A stretch of DNA of 64,000 nt from Heterobilharzia americana (taxonomy: Eukaryota > Platyhelminthes > Trematoda > Strigeidida > Schistosomatidae), in assembly GCA_944470555.2 (NCBI GenBank), contig OX104130.1, forward strand, positions 67,647,160 to 67,711,159, read 5' to 3'. Position numbers and translations under genes: made by a program. Shown piece by piece: positions 26,601-41,600 of this stretch. Numbering within the stretch: position 1 is the stretch's first letter; the number at the start of each line of letters is the position of its first letter. The notes under the pieces were generated by a model that made no database searches, was not told the origin of the DNA, and saw nothing but the letters and a program-made list of their open reading frames with translations.

Positions 26601-29600
26601 ATTCAGGATCTTCATTAGTGACTTACTTCGAGATGAGATTACTTGAAGTTCTAATAAAAAATCATTGCTGCTGGGGATGTGAGAATAAATAATCAACGAT
26701 GGCGTGAATGAAGGGTGTACTATACCACGAACTGATAGAAGTAGGAAAATGTGGACTTATGGATTCTGACTGAGTGACTCCATAGTAATGTTTTTACCAC
26801 AAAACCTGAAGCTCCTGGGTTGAGTTTTTGATGGGGTTACGAGTATGTACTGGTAGAGAGTCACATACGTCAACGAAACGGCTGTTCAGTGCCCCCAGCT
26901 TTTCAATGCTTCTGCAACTGATGTCAGTTCATGATGAATACTAATTTGAAATCAATAGATCCTGGAAAACCTTAAAAATGAATGATGTAAAAGTGGATGT
27001 TGTCTACGATTTGCATAATACACGATGTCCTATGAGCTGTTGCAGCTGTCTGATCATAAGTTGTATGCACTCGAAAAGAACTTTCCAAATACAACTGTTT
27101 GTTCCGAACGAATAACTCATCACAAGAAATCTATCTGTTAACATGGTCTTATCAAATCAGTCCTGGAAAAGAAAATAACTGGAATTTTCAAGCTTGGATG
27201 ATATAACACCTTGGTGCCTAAAGTAATGCTTACAGCATCTTCGTTTCAAAAGGAACACTTATAAAAGTGCATCCAAATATAAAATGAGTTACATAGCAAA
27301 GTTCATTACAAACCACCAACTACTGCTCAATGACTGCCCTTCATTTTTAAAATATATCAGAACTAAAACAAAAAGGAGAAGTAGGAATGTGTGAGTAGTG
27401 ATCACCATAAGATTAACAATGAATTATAGGTATCTACTGTGTTGTCATATAGGGGAGGAGAGTCAGTAACCATACTTGGGGTTTTAATAACGCCTAAGTT
27501 AGTATTCTCTTACAATCAAACTCTTCTATTATTTTAAGGATACCATTGACCCCATTGAGCAAGATAGCCTAATCTATCAAATAATGTTCAATGGTTTCGA
27601 AGTTTAGCACATATAGCAAGGCGGCCGATCAGATTATCATGACACAGGAACTTGACTAAAGTTAGAATGATAGACACCATGAAAATAAGTAATCTAACAA
27701 GACGCTCAAACAGTGTTTTCATGGGCCGATGTACTCTCGAACAATAGGATGGTATAAAGTAAATGGTCCTAAAGACTAATACACTTAGATGAAGAAGGGG
27801 AAAACGGTTCAGTGAAACTTTTTTCAGCAAACCAAGACCTAAAAGAAGCAACAGGAATGAGTTAACGCATCTCTCGGTTGTATATGGAAGGTTCCATCAT
27901 TAGTTTAAACCGAAGGATGAAAATCTACAGAAGTATCAGAACCAGGCTAAAAATTTGTTTGATCACCATAAAATGACGATTAGCAACGAACGTCACCTGA
28001 AGTGTCATCCAGTAAGTATTGATTGATAAAAGTGAGTTATATCAAATAAATTAACGTAAAATACGATTGCTCTTTCAACTGTCTGATATAAGCATGGTTC
28101 GGTTAATAAGAACCAGAGACTGGATGATAACTGAAGCTGAAAAGGAAATCTGAACCTTGGCAGAATTTGAACTTAAAACCAATAAATCCCCACAAACCTC
28201 GAAAGTGAGTTATTTTCTTGCCTAGATTATCAGATATGTGCCTAGTCAAATATGAGATGATCAATGAATTAGATCAAGACAACTCATGAGCAACTAACCA
28301 AACTTCTGTAATCAACCAATCAATGGAAAAAGAATATCCCTCTGCAGTAAAAAGTAACCAATCAGCAGTAGTGAAGAACACCTAGTTGGAGTAAACCAAT
28401 TAATCAACGTCAAGCGTCCTCTGTCAATGTGGACGAGTCAATCAATCAGATGGAGACAGCTTTCATCCATTCATTCAAACCGAAGGGCGGACTTATAAAG
28501 ACCAAGCGACATCAACGTACTACAAACAAGCAAAAGAAAATTAAGCAGTTATATAGTTGCACATTCTTCTAAGGTGGGAAGTTGGCCAATCATGTTTAGT
28601 ATACGCCCAAGCACTCACCAACACCAATAAGATTGCACCCAGTCAAAGTGGCATGATATAAATATCCATGCACAACCAATTACTTCACTTCCTTGTGAAT
28701 CTCTGATGTAATGATGTTGGTGTTCAGCATAAAATGTTTAAATACTTACCAACTAAAGCTGTGGCTCAGAGAAAAACTCACTCTGAATGAATAACATTCG
28801 TTAAAGTGCTCTTCGATGGGAAGTCACCTAGCTTAACAGCCACATAGTGAAAAGATGCATTGAATTCGGTTGGCACTTAGAACTAGACAGCATAGAATTA
28901 GTTACTCTCTGATTACGAAACAATGTATCCAGTCCAGCCCGACAGGACGTGAATCATGGACCGAACAGCTGAGTGGTAACATCTCTTACTACAGAACTGG
29001 TTGATGTGAGTACGAATCTCAGAAGGGACATCATTTCCTTCGAGACTGAGGATACACCTTGCTGATGAGTACCAGGAAGCACAAAACCTGGATCAAACAG
29101 GGTATCCTACCGATCGCCCTAAAGCAAATAACATTTTACTTATGTTTATCCATACAGTACCGTTTATTGAATAGACTTCAAAATTCTTGGAATACAATTC
29201 TGAAGTTCGTGTACATGCCATCTACTAATCTTAGATGTTATCGCCTGTATTTTGTAAGCAAACGATTCTTAACCTCATGAATGATTGACCAAATGTTTAC
29301 TTAGCCATTGATTAAGGTTCACTGTTGAATGTATCAGTGTACTAACTCTTTTCTACGGAAAGTATATCGATTCAAATGAACCTCAGTGCAGTCAACTTTA
29401 AGGAAGACTAATGAGGTGGAAGATAGCAAGACAGCCTTTTTTACCAGTGGATCAATGACTGTAAATGCATAAAACATGTTGGTTTATTCTTTAACATTTT
29501 CTAAAAAAATTGCTGTAAGAAATGACGAACTACAGAACAGCTAACAGGTCACGTTTATAGATATTCACTCTTATATGCTAGACATTTCTACATATATCAG

Positions 29601-32600
29601 GAAGCGATGTTAAGGTATAGAAGGTAAATGGTTGAGGTAAAGCTATAGTTTCTAAGGTCTCATAATGAAGAATTAAGCAGGAAACCAGTATAAAAAATAT
29701 TTGGCCAGCTGCTTTCTTCACTTCTAGTGTTGAAATGTGGTAAACTACTACGTGGTTCTAAATTCTTGTTTGTCTGTCACATGCACCAAGGAAGGTGAGT
29801 TTTCCTAGTAGAATTGAAAAACCCTGTGGTTTCTGAGTGATCCACTGAGTGACCTCCTGCCTTCTATCGTACTTTCAAACCATTAAATATATAATTCATA
29901 TCCTCGGAGTACGTACTGACGAAAATAAGAGACAAGACTGACTGAGCGAAGAAATATATATTCCTTTTCAATTAGATCTTCATCTTTGGCTTCATTACCA
30001 TGGTCGTCGACACCTCTTCACCTTCCTACTTCTATCAATATTCACTTGTTCTCTTATTATTATGTAATCGTTTAGTGTGAATGACTGAACACTCATCAAA
30101 AGTCACTCTATTTACTTAAGAGTAGTTTGGTTTATATTTCCAATTTTAGTAACTCTATTGATTATTTCCGAAACATTACCACGTGATTGGTAATTTGATT
30201 AAATTGTAAAACTATATATTAGTGTAGAGCCCAGGATGAAAACCTAATTGAAAAGGAATATATTTCTTTACTCAATCAGTCTTTTTTCTAAATGTCTAAA
30301 TGGAAATATTCAATATATTGAAATAAGAAATTATTTCCATATTAGTAAGGCAGCTTTTATCACAAAGTGATATCAGCTGTAGAATCATTTTTAAAACTAG
30401 GACTATAGGACAAATGTTTTGTTTTAACATAGGATGGAAAGCGGATGCACTTGTTGGTTTTATGATACTTTATAATTGAATTCTTGATCAGTAAAGATAA
30501 ACAGCTGAATTTTAACTTTCTTAAATTGAACATTAAAACATTCACGCTTAAGTTTAGCTTTTTAAACTTTATCTGTCAACTTTCGATAAATGTGATAATA
30601 ATAATAATAATAATAACGCATTGATCAGTAAAGCAAGTTTCATTTATTTTGCCTATATAGCCCTAAATACCAACAGAAATCATCTTATTTTATGTAACAA
30701 ACAAAGAAGTAGAATTTGTAAAGCATCAGTCATCCAAATAACACATTCCCTTCACTTTGGTCATTTCAAGAACAATATGATTTTTTAAGTCCACTGTTTT
30801 ACTCATCAGTTTAACTTGTTTTTATTGTCCTAAGGTTAGTTATATAACCACTAAATAATGAGTAGTCTAGTTATATGAGTTCCTGTTGAAGTAACTAAAA
30901 ACTTAAGTAAGACCTAGTCAGTAACCGATGTTCCTAGGCTCTATTAGTAAATCCCTGAATAAGTAGCCCAGAGGTCACTGGTTCCAATCCTATCGCAGTT
31001 TAAATCTTTATTTTACCTTTATTTATTATCCAGTATCAAAAACGCTTTTCAAAAAAAGTAATATAATCAACATAAATAAATACTTACCTGAATGAAAAAC
31101 TTCTTGTTTTTTTCGTTTAATACGTTTTTTAAATACTTTTGTAAGGAATTCAGCAAATTTATGTGAATCACCTAAACTTGCTTTAAACTCTTCGTGTATT
31201 TGATGTTCACGTTGAGTAAGACGTTCTAATTCTTTCCTCTTTTGTTCAATTTTAAAAGTTACTTCATTCACCTATTCATAATAATAGAAATGATTTTATT
31301 GTTATTAGAAATATCCAATGTGAAAAGCCACAAAAAAAAATAATGGATAAACTCAAGATTTTATTAGTTAAGACTAAGAAATAAATTTTGAAAACTTAGA
31401 TCTTTAATGAATCCATTGACTGAATAATAAAATCAGTGTTGCACAGAAGTGCATCGGGTTAAGTCACTACACTTTACAGCAGTATACAAAGATTAGGTGG
31501 ATCGACAGTGACTTCTATCAACGATGATAAAGTTATTTGAGATAATGACCGATCTGGAATACATCAAGCATACAACAAGTAGTAAATGAAAGGAAGGAGA
31601 AATAAGAAATTACTGAATTCAGTATAAGGATCATGATGAAGATAATGTATGAATATATCAGGACCAATGAGATCAATTCTGAACTATGTCACCCAGAGTT
31701 TAAAAACGACTGATTTTTGTAGTCATGCTGACCCCAACCGGCTAGTCTGCATCCCCCTACAGGGCTCAGACCAACAATCAAATACTTTATACAGTGATAT
31801 TGTGTTATAGTCTGGCTGCCCTGAACCTTTTATCCAGCCTAAACCCAGTTCAGCTGACATTGTGCGACAGATTAGACGGTGAATTGACATGTGTGGCGCT
31901 AATCACAATAGCGTAGATATGCTCAGTTCATACTTCGTTGTTGTAAAGACTATTTTTTAGTTCAAGAAGATAATTTAGGTAGCCTTGTATTCTTTACGCT
32001 AGATATTTTAATAAATAAGTACTCACAGCTATTATCAATACTAACTCCACTATTTTTTTAGTTTGCTTTGATGATATTACACAAATTCGTCATGACAACT
32101 AGAAGACATCCAGACCAAAGTTGTTACGAACGTCTTTTTTATTTAAAAAGACCCTGAAGATCCGATTCACAAGCTTCTTGTCAGTCCTTTATTACTAATA
32201 TTTGACTTATTACTTCGAAGTAAATATTTGCCGATGAAAAGAACTTGATATGTACTATTATTAATTTTCGATACAAAGTTACTTATTTTCATTTCTATAA
32301 ATTGTTATAAACGGTGAGTACATAGGTTAATGATGGATCGTGGCTAGCAGTGGAATCCAGGATGCGCATTTCGTCCTATTTGGGACTCGTCAGCTGGATG
32401 TATCTGCTTACCAGTGAGTGATGTTGTTCCCATCGGGATTCAGACTCGGGAGCGATCGCTTAAAACACCAGCGCGTTATCCACTACATAGTTCACACGTA
32501 TTATTGCACAAGTTACATTAGTAATGTTATTGCAAAATCATGACTTCTAATTAACCAATACTCAAAGTGGAAAACGCGGGACAAATCAATTCACTTGTTA

Positions 32601-35600
32601 TCTACACAAAAGCATAGAATTGCTTGGTACAGTATGTGCACCAAAAAATGTACCACACAGAAAAAGCATTAAAATACTAAGAAGACACAAAAGTGATTTA
32701 GGAGGAAGAAATGGAAAAAAACGAAAAAATAGAAAAGCGATATTAAAGAGGTGGTTCCAGGAATGAATCCAACAAAAAAAACGCAAACACATTTAGACAA
32801 GTTAAGGCAAAAGCTGTCATAAAAAGGCATGAGTTCAAAGAAAGTTCCATAACTTGAGCTGCAGCATGAAGACTGTTGGTTTTGATTCTGAGTCAAATTG
32901 GCTCTCATCTCAAAACAATTGAGTCATTTTTGTGATACACCCATTAACAGAGGCTAGTCAAGTACAACTCTTCTTCATCCTATAGCTAAGTGAACAATTA
33001 GTAAAAAGAGGTCGTAATGAAAATCAACACTTTAAGTCATCAGCTATTTCATGTCTCTGTGCAGTCAGGAAAAACTTTATTGGACAATTTGTCCTACAGG
33101 TTGACCAATCAACATAGGTCATTTAACTTTTGACATAGGAGTTTTATATTTTCATGAAAACTATATATAAATAATGTGTTTTTGTTGAACAAAGTGTTTC
33201 TCTTACAGTCACATGCCAGTCTTTTCCTTTGCGATTTGAGTGGGTGAGTTAGGTAAAGGTACTGAGGGAGAGTGGTTAAAATCCCTAGCCAGTCAATATA
33301 TCTTGTTATGGAGTGAGAGAACATCCTCTAGACTCCTCAAAGTAACCTGGAATCCCCTGAAACGTCTTTACAAACAATCACAGAGTTTTGGAATTTCGCA
33401 AAAAACTATATGATCATACGTGTTCCCTTGAATGGCTTTCTATAAAAAGTGTATAACATACTGCAACCACCGAAAATATATATAAACTGTCGCCTTCAGT
33501 ACATGTTCGACTTGAAAATAAACCTTCCATTGGTTTTGTCGCTTCTTTCTGTTTTCTAGGGATCAAGCAACCCTCAAGAGAGAAGCCTGAGGTTATTGTT
33601 CAGGAGTCCACCTGTATAAATAAACCAAAAGAACATATCAACTGGTGACAGAAAGTATGGCAAGTATTCCTTTTGATGACATTCAGTTATTGATGGGGGG
33701 ACAAGAGAAAAGTATTGAGGAGATAACTGTACATGGTGATAATGAGCTTCCTAGCTTAGTGGCCACATAGCAAAAATGATGGATAGAATTCAGTCAGCAC
33801 TGTGGACCTAGATAACATGAAATTAGTTGCTCTTCAGTGAAAAAAAACAACATGCAACACATTTAAAATGATTTAAAAAGATACAATTTCAATCTAACCT
33901 TGTGACATATTTCTTGTTTTTCTTCTGTTCTATTTTTCTTTTTCTCAGTTAAAATATGTTCAGATTTTTCAAATTCTTTCAGTAAACGAAATTCATGATA
34001 TAGTGTGAGTTGATGAATTTCAGCTTTTTTCAACATTACATCTAGCTTAAAACGTGTATGTCGCAGTAGACGAACTTCTGCATCAAAACAACGAACAAGT
34101 CGACTAGCTGTAGTCAACAGCATATCTCTTTGATATATAGCTCTAATATACTTTTGTTTTTGTTGTTCAACTTCTAAACATGTCAATGGTGAAGTATTGT
34201 AATTACGATTACTTCGACTGAGAACAATATTTTCACTAAAATAACAAGTAGAATTATTGAAGTTAGTGAAAGAAAATATATTTCTATATGTATTTTTAAA
34301 ACTGCTTAGTAACTAAAACGTGATAATTTGACTTTTTGCTGAAGAAATCGTTAAATGTGTAGTAAAACACTGAAAAATGTTATCTAAAATAATATGATGA
34401 TAAATTTACAAATGACTTACATACTGCATGGATCACGTTCATATCTCTAACAGTTAAAGTGATCTTCCAGTTACCGAGCTAAGGTGTCGAAAGGGTTTCA
34501 TTTGGAAGCCATCTACCAGCCAAAAAGATAAAGTGTAATTTCTGACACCAAAATGTCATGAACTTGTGAAATATACTGCTGAAAACCACTTAAGCTGATT
34601 TGTAAATCTCATCGGCCAGTTCTGAGTGGTCTAAACACTGGACCGCAGTTTCTTTCTTTTGGGTTCAAGCTAACCCTTATCTGGTTGCTGAAATCTACAG
34701 ATTGGTCTGTGTTGTTTTTAACCACTCAAGTTATCCATCAGTATATTTCTCTAGTTCATAGCACTTTGTGTGAGAGATCACACCTTGTGATCTTGCCTAC
34801 AGGATGGTTTCCAAACTACTCAGCTGTGAGAAATCTTAACGTGAACAGTGGAATATGTAGAGCATTTTCAAAGTGATCATCCTATTTTAGGGATACCAGT
34901 CCAAGCAAGTCAGCTAGCTAGATTCACATTTTCTGAACTAACTCGACTGCATAATTTGTCCGGGTACATCTTAGATGAGCTGGATGCCAGACGAACGAAA
35001 CAGCCATCACTGATCTGGCGGACAATTATCCTGAGTGGCTAGTGGTACAATATACTGAGTCAGTAGACACGCTAAACACAATAATTCATTTTATTAAACA
35101 GCTAACGCTTCACTGGCAATCAGCCAAATAGTTCGGAAAAATAATAAACCGGTAAAAAATGGGTTAAACCAGTGAAAAAGCGAATAAAACGTAACGAAAT
35201 CAAAAAGTAGTCACCATGGTTGCTAGAGATTGGTCACAACTACTCATTATTTGTATGGATAACCTAGCCTAGGAAACTAGGTCACTAGGTACTAGCCGGT
35301 CCTAAGCACAGATAAAGAGGGAAGCTCGGGTATACGGCTAGCAACCCTACCCCGAAAAACCAATCCAATCACTAAACAAACTTCAAAGCATAGAGGAAAA
35401 AATGTAAAAAAACTACTTCCTAGCTGGACTCGGAGAGACGAAATAACCCGGGTTAGTGAAAGCCCTCGGGAAGCCAATTAGACGATGTGTCTTCTCCTCC
35501 CTCGATGAAAGCGAAAGTAAACATAGTGACATAGAAAGTCCGCAAAATGTTTGAAGCTGGCTGGCTGGCAAGGCTGCAAGGTTGCCCAGATTTCAAAAGA

Positions 35601-38600
35601 GATGAGAAGGTATAGCATAGAAGTGCTTGGAATCTGTGAAGGCAGATGGAATGGAAGTGGACTCTCAAAACTGTCAACTGGAGAGTCAATCATCCACTCC
35701 GATATTGTCACTCAGATGACAACCACGGACACACTGAGTTTTCGAGTGGCTATCATGATGTCCCTCTCCCAAGAGCATAGAAGACTCTCACTCATGCAGT
35801 GGGAACCAATCCCCTCCTGCACGATCAGCATCATGACGGCAAGATGGATTCAACTGAAATGGCAGCAAAGTCACAATCATACAATGCTACTCTACGCACC
35901 TACAAATATTGCTGATCAAGAGAAGATCGAGGAATTCCACAGACAACTGCAATCAGCACTGAATAAGACACCACCACAGATGGCGACATCAAAATCCATT
36001 CTAATCGGTGATATGTTTGAATGCCAAACTAGGAGTGGACAACACAGGAAGAGAACCAGTCTTGCGTTGAGAAGCACTTGGTGAAATGAATGAGAATGGA
36101 GAACTGTTTGAAGACTTCTGTGCATTCGACGATTTGGTGATTGGAGGTAGTGTGTACAAACACATGGATATTGACAAAACGACATGGATTACACCATTCG
36201 ACAGATGGCCACACTGCACTGAACATCAGATCGACTTGATGTCAGTGTGAAGAAGGTGGAGACGCAGCCAGCCTACTGGACACAAGATCATATCCGGAAG
36301 CGGAGCAGATATAAATTCACACCACTCACTATCTAGTGGAAGAAACCTACTTTCAAAATCAAGTTGAAAGCTACCGAAGAAGCTGATGATGATAGACCAC
36401 AGTTGAAGTTCATCACCCACCCAGAACAGAAACTGAAATGAAAGAAACTGCGAAGGACATCTTCAAGTTGGTAAGCCATCAGGGCACAATGGGAGATATT
36501 GAGCAACACACGTGAAGGAACCTATGTGGAAGAACACTGGGACTGTTTGGAAGAGATGTGGAAGGAAACCTGCACAACCGTGTTAGGAAGGAAGAAGAAA
36601 GAAGACGAGACGAGACGAGACGAGACGAGACGAGACGAGATGAGACGAGACAAGGAATGGATCTCGACGGACAGATGGAAGCTGATAGAGGAGGGAGATT
36701 GAGATGGTGAAGCAGAAGATGAACTGGTGCAGTGCAGTGCAGTGCGAGGATGAACAAGGAAATGAGGAACTGAATACAGTCTGAACAAAGAAGTGAAGAA
36801 GTGTATGCACAAAGACAAAAGACACTTCTACGACACACTGGCAAGTGAAGCAGAACAGGTTGCAGGTAGGAGAGACAGAGACGTGAGAACACTTTATCAA
36901 ATATCCATGTTACTATCTGATGGGGAAGAGATGAACACAGATTGAACCAATGAGAGATAGTGAAGGAAACCTAGTTAACACGAAAGAGGAGAAACAAAGG
37001 AGACAATGGGCTGATTACTTCAAAAAACTCTTGTATCGACCACCACCACCAACACCACCATCACACACAACTCGTCCAGAAATACCACCAGCTGCCCAGC
37101 CACAGAACTATCGGTGAATACGAGACCACCGACAAAAGCACGAGTGAAATCCTTAACTCCATGAAGTTGATGAAATCTGGTGAAGCAGCAGGATCAGATA
37201 GAATTCTTCCTGGAGCACTGAAAACAGACACAGAGACAGCAGCAGCCGACATGCTCACACCACGACTGCAGAAGGTTTGGAAGGAAGAGAGGAAGGAAGA
37301 AAGGGTAACTACCGATTGATTCGAAGACAGCCCACGTTGTCTAACTCCAAAAGAATGGAGACCTAAATCTTTGCAACAACTAACACGGAATCATGATCCA
37401 CCTCAGTCCACCCAAATCAAACAAAATATTATGCCGCATCATCCTGGAGAGCCTAGAAGATGAGCTGGGTTCAAAATTACGATGGGAACAGGATGGTTGG
37501 CTGGCATCAGGAAGAACAAATCAAGTGCGCATCAAACTGTAACGCTACGCTAAGCATCATCATATTCATAGAACAGAGTATAGAATGGCAGTCAACTCAA
37601 CTCCAAATCAATTTCATCCACTTTGAAAAGGCTTTCGATCGAGGCGTTGACAGAGAAGTAATCTGGTAAGCGCTTCAACATAACGATTTTAGTGCCACGA
37701 GCCCCAATCAGTCTCATCCAGCAGCTATATGAAGACGCCATATGCCAAATGATCCACAATGGAAAGTTCAGTGATGCCTTTACAGTAGAGACGGGAATAA
37801 GACAAGGTTGCTGCCCATTGTCACCAATCATCTTCGTGATTGTAGTGGACTGGACTGAACTGGATCATGCAGCAAACCGTGATGAGCGAGAAGACTATCA
37901 TATGCTGACTGGACGGATGAGGAGACCCTCGAATATTTGGATTTCGCCAACGATGATGATTTATGTCTGATATCACACAAACTCGAAGATTTACAGGCAA
38001 ACACCAACAAGTTGACAGAAGAGACGAGGCAGCGAAGACAGGACACCATTCAAGAGAAGACGGAGGTGATGAAGATACCCAACCAACAACATCAACACCA
38101 GCAACAAACAGCAGTCACCATGAACGTGAGAAACATTAAGGAAGTTGTCTTTTTCACCTACCTACCTCTATACGTAGGCAGCATCCTCTCAACTACAGGT
38201 GATGGCGGCGGCACAGATGAGGACGTCGAAGTCAGGATCGGATAAACAGCTAGACTGGCCTTCTTTCATTAATGTGAACCAGATTCGGATTTTCAACACT
38301 TATGTCATTCAAGCCAATGCTTCTATGTAATGGTTGAAAGAAGACTTGTTACAAAAAGCATTTCCAACAAACTACAGACACACATCATCAACAGCTGCCG
38401 CCTACGCTCGCTCACTGGACACTGAAGATTAGATGGCCAGAAGGAATAAGCAGCATATAACTCACTCTAGCGTGGCAACGAACCAACCAAGAACCTATCG
38501 CCCAACAAATATGTAGAAGAAAGTGGAGATGGGTTGAATTGGATTGAATTAGATTGGATTGGACATACACTGAGAAGGCCGATTGAAGACATCATGCGCT

Positions 38601-41600
38601 AGGTCAGGACGGTGAGTGGAACCCAAAGGGGGATCGACGAGTTGGACGTCCGATGAGTTGGTGATATGGTGGAGATGGTATGTGAGGAAGAAATGGAAGG
38701 TTGTGGGCAGTGATGGAGCTAGGTTGAAAAAGCAGCAGAGAACAGAGTACAACAGAGACGTGCAACTGAAACCTTACATTCCACTAGGAACCCAAGGGAC
38801 AAATAATAATAAACAGTAACTTGTATGGATAAGCCTTGATGGGAAAGTTTCACCTTTGTTGTTTGATACCTGTAATTTTCCATTTCCATAGTGCGTCGAA
38901 TTCCGCAAACTCTGTTGCCAGATGAACTCCTATGAAAACGACTCATTACTGGATGAAAATTCCATATTTTGTAGTTTATTTGGTGGTTTGCAGTGCAATC
39001 CAGGACACATGTTTCGTCCCACTTCGGGCTCATTGGCTGATATACCTGTACCTCAGTGAGTGATGTTGCTACCATTGATACTTGCGTGGAGTACCTAGCC
39101 CTTTAAACACCAAAGCTCTTAAGCCACGAGAGCCAGCTCTTATGCAACGAGTATCACATTTTGTTTATTGCTAGTTGTAATTTACCGTTTTCACATAAGT
39201 CACTGGTAGCAAGAAAAGTAGTACACGCATGTTTCGTACGTTTACCGTTTTAGAAGCAAAAGATGCATTCAATTAATATCTTGTATCCCTAAGGTTGGAA
39301 AACTGTATGGAAGGTCTCCTCTAAGTCGTTATAATGTAGTTGTAATCTTAGACTGTTATACAGCTGAAGAATATTCCTTCGATGTAATGATATCACTTTG
39401 CTTAGAAAATTCAGTTATTCTCATTTCATTCACGTTTATTAGTGGAACTAAGTGTATGAAATCATCCCTGAATTCAGCATGCCAATAATTATATTGAATA
39501 CTGTTAAATCAGTTCAGCGTACTCAAAAAGGGAGCATAAACTGATGAGTCAGTACACTTGTATCACTAGTAGTCTTTATTACTCAATTGGATCCTAACAC
39601 TCATTCAAACATCAAAGATTTTGTGGATAAAATTGACAATTTAATATGTGGAGTTTAAAATCTAACAGTCTGGCAACGTATTAAATTCTCTATTGAAAAG
39701 TATGCATTTTTTTTGTAGTACAGTATTGTAAAATGAGGGTTGAAGTAGTAAATTATTTGTGAAAATATAAACCTCAAGGTATGTAAATTCTGGGTCTTCA
39801 TTACGCCATGAAGAATGCATTTGACATACTGTCTGAAACAAATCAACACCGCGTAGCTGTACAGACTATATTTAACGATAAAAACTGTGTCAATACATTC
39901 GACAGTAGGAGTAAGAAAAATGTATATATGTAATTAATACGGAGAACGTATAAGACAAATGTAATGGGAAGTAAAATGATTGATTGCAAAAGATGAAGAG
40001 ACTGTAATTACAACAGCTGAGGCAAAGAGATAGTCATAACGACCATTTATTACTAGATCCTTAAGCCGACAAGCTCATCTGTGAGTGAGTTTGTAGGTTT
40101 GAATGGTTTACTGAGGATATTTTTGATGTACCTCCATTATAGGGTAACACAATGTAGGCTTTGAACTCTTCTACTCATGTTACTGTTATTATTTCGTTTC
40201 TTATATGATCATACAAATTTCTTAATAAACTGTAAAGGATAATTATTGACTATAACCGCTTCCTTTTATGTACTTCAGTTCCTTGTTTAGGTCCTTGCAC
40301 TAACTAGCCAATTAGTTCATGGGTGATAATAAGAAAACTTACTTTGAATTTGTATCCTTTTCAATTAGATTAGATGATAGGCCTTTCCGTGCATCAATTA
40401 ATTCACTTTCATCCACCAATTCATTGATATCTTTTGTAGTGAGACATGAATTAACTTTATCAGGTCTAAATGGTTGGTAGATTGAAATTTTAACAAAATT
40501 ATTAATGTCTTGAATTTGTTCTCTTTGATCTATCTGTTGTGTTTCTGTTGTTGTACTACCAAATGGCTGGCTTATTGAAATCTCATTAAATTTATTATCT
40601 TGACGTAAATTTATGTTTGGAAGTATTTGATATGAATTGTTCGTTAGTAGAATTTCATAATGCTTTAAGGTTAAATAATGCAATGGAAACCAGATAGTTG
40701 TTCGCATTCCATTAATATTCTCACTGAATTCACTAGTGATGGTTGGTTCACCTCGACTGTATCTTTCTGCGGGTAATATAGACTCAGTATATGATAGTGG
40801 TTTTGACAAAGGCTTCTGGATTGAGAAAGAAAAGTAGGGCTGCTAAACGTTTGCTTTAGTAAACACACACACACACACACATCAACATCAAAAGCTTCGT
40901 AAAGAAAGTGCTTTTGGTTAGTACTTCTTAAGAATTAAAATCGTGGGGGTTGATGTCTTTTTTCGTGAAGTATCTGAAAAAGAAAACGCGTGAATTTTAC
41001 GCCATCAAAGAGTCTCAAGCATATCTGCTGCAGGGTGACGATATAGTTCCTTACAAGAAAATTTCGAATTCGAAACTGTGTTTCGCCCGGCCTACGAAAC
41101 CCATACCGTCGGCATCAGAAAATTGTAGGACGGACAGGATTGTAATATTCTTGGAGTTGATGATTTCTAACCTGTCCTTCTGGTAAGGAAATTAGCGTGA
41201 ACATAGAATACTGGTCATTGGTAGGAAATACCTCATTGCTGTAACACCATGTACAACCAGTAGTAAAACTTCACCATCCATCCCTATCATATCATAAATG
41301 ATTTACATCGGTATACTGGTTGCTTTTAATCTTACCACTATTCAACAAACCTTCCAGGCATCATAGATTCCCAAGAAGCAATCTTCTTAACCAGCATAGC
41401 TTAACTATTTGTTGCAAAATGCAAGCACGACTATCACATAAAGGCACCAGCTGTCGATTGGAGTTGAGAGGAGTGGGAAGACAAAATGGCCTTTCCAAGT
41501 AAGTCTGAGTTTAACGTTTTGAAACATAACTTTTGGTGCTTGATCCTTTTACTAGTTATGATACTTACACTAATTTTTAACGAAATGTCAGGAGTTAACA

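Noticed and set aside
36479..36892. Long minus-strand ORFs over the LINE linker
   Set aside because: Antisense shadows created by the GACGA repeat and the purine-rich linker of the plus-strand element.
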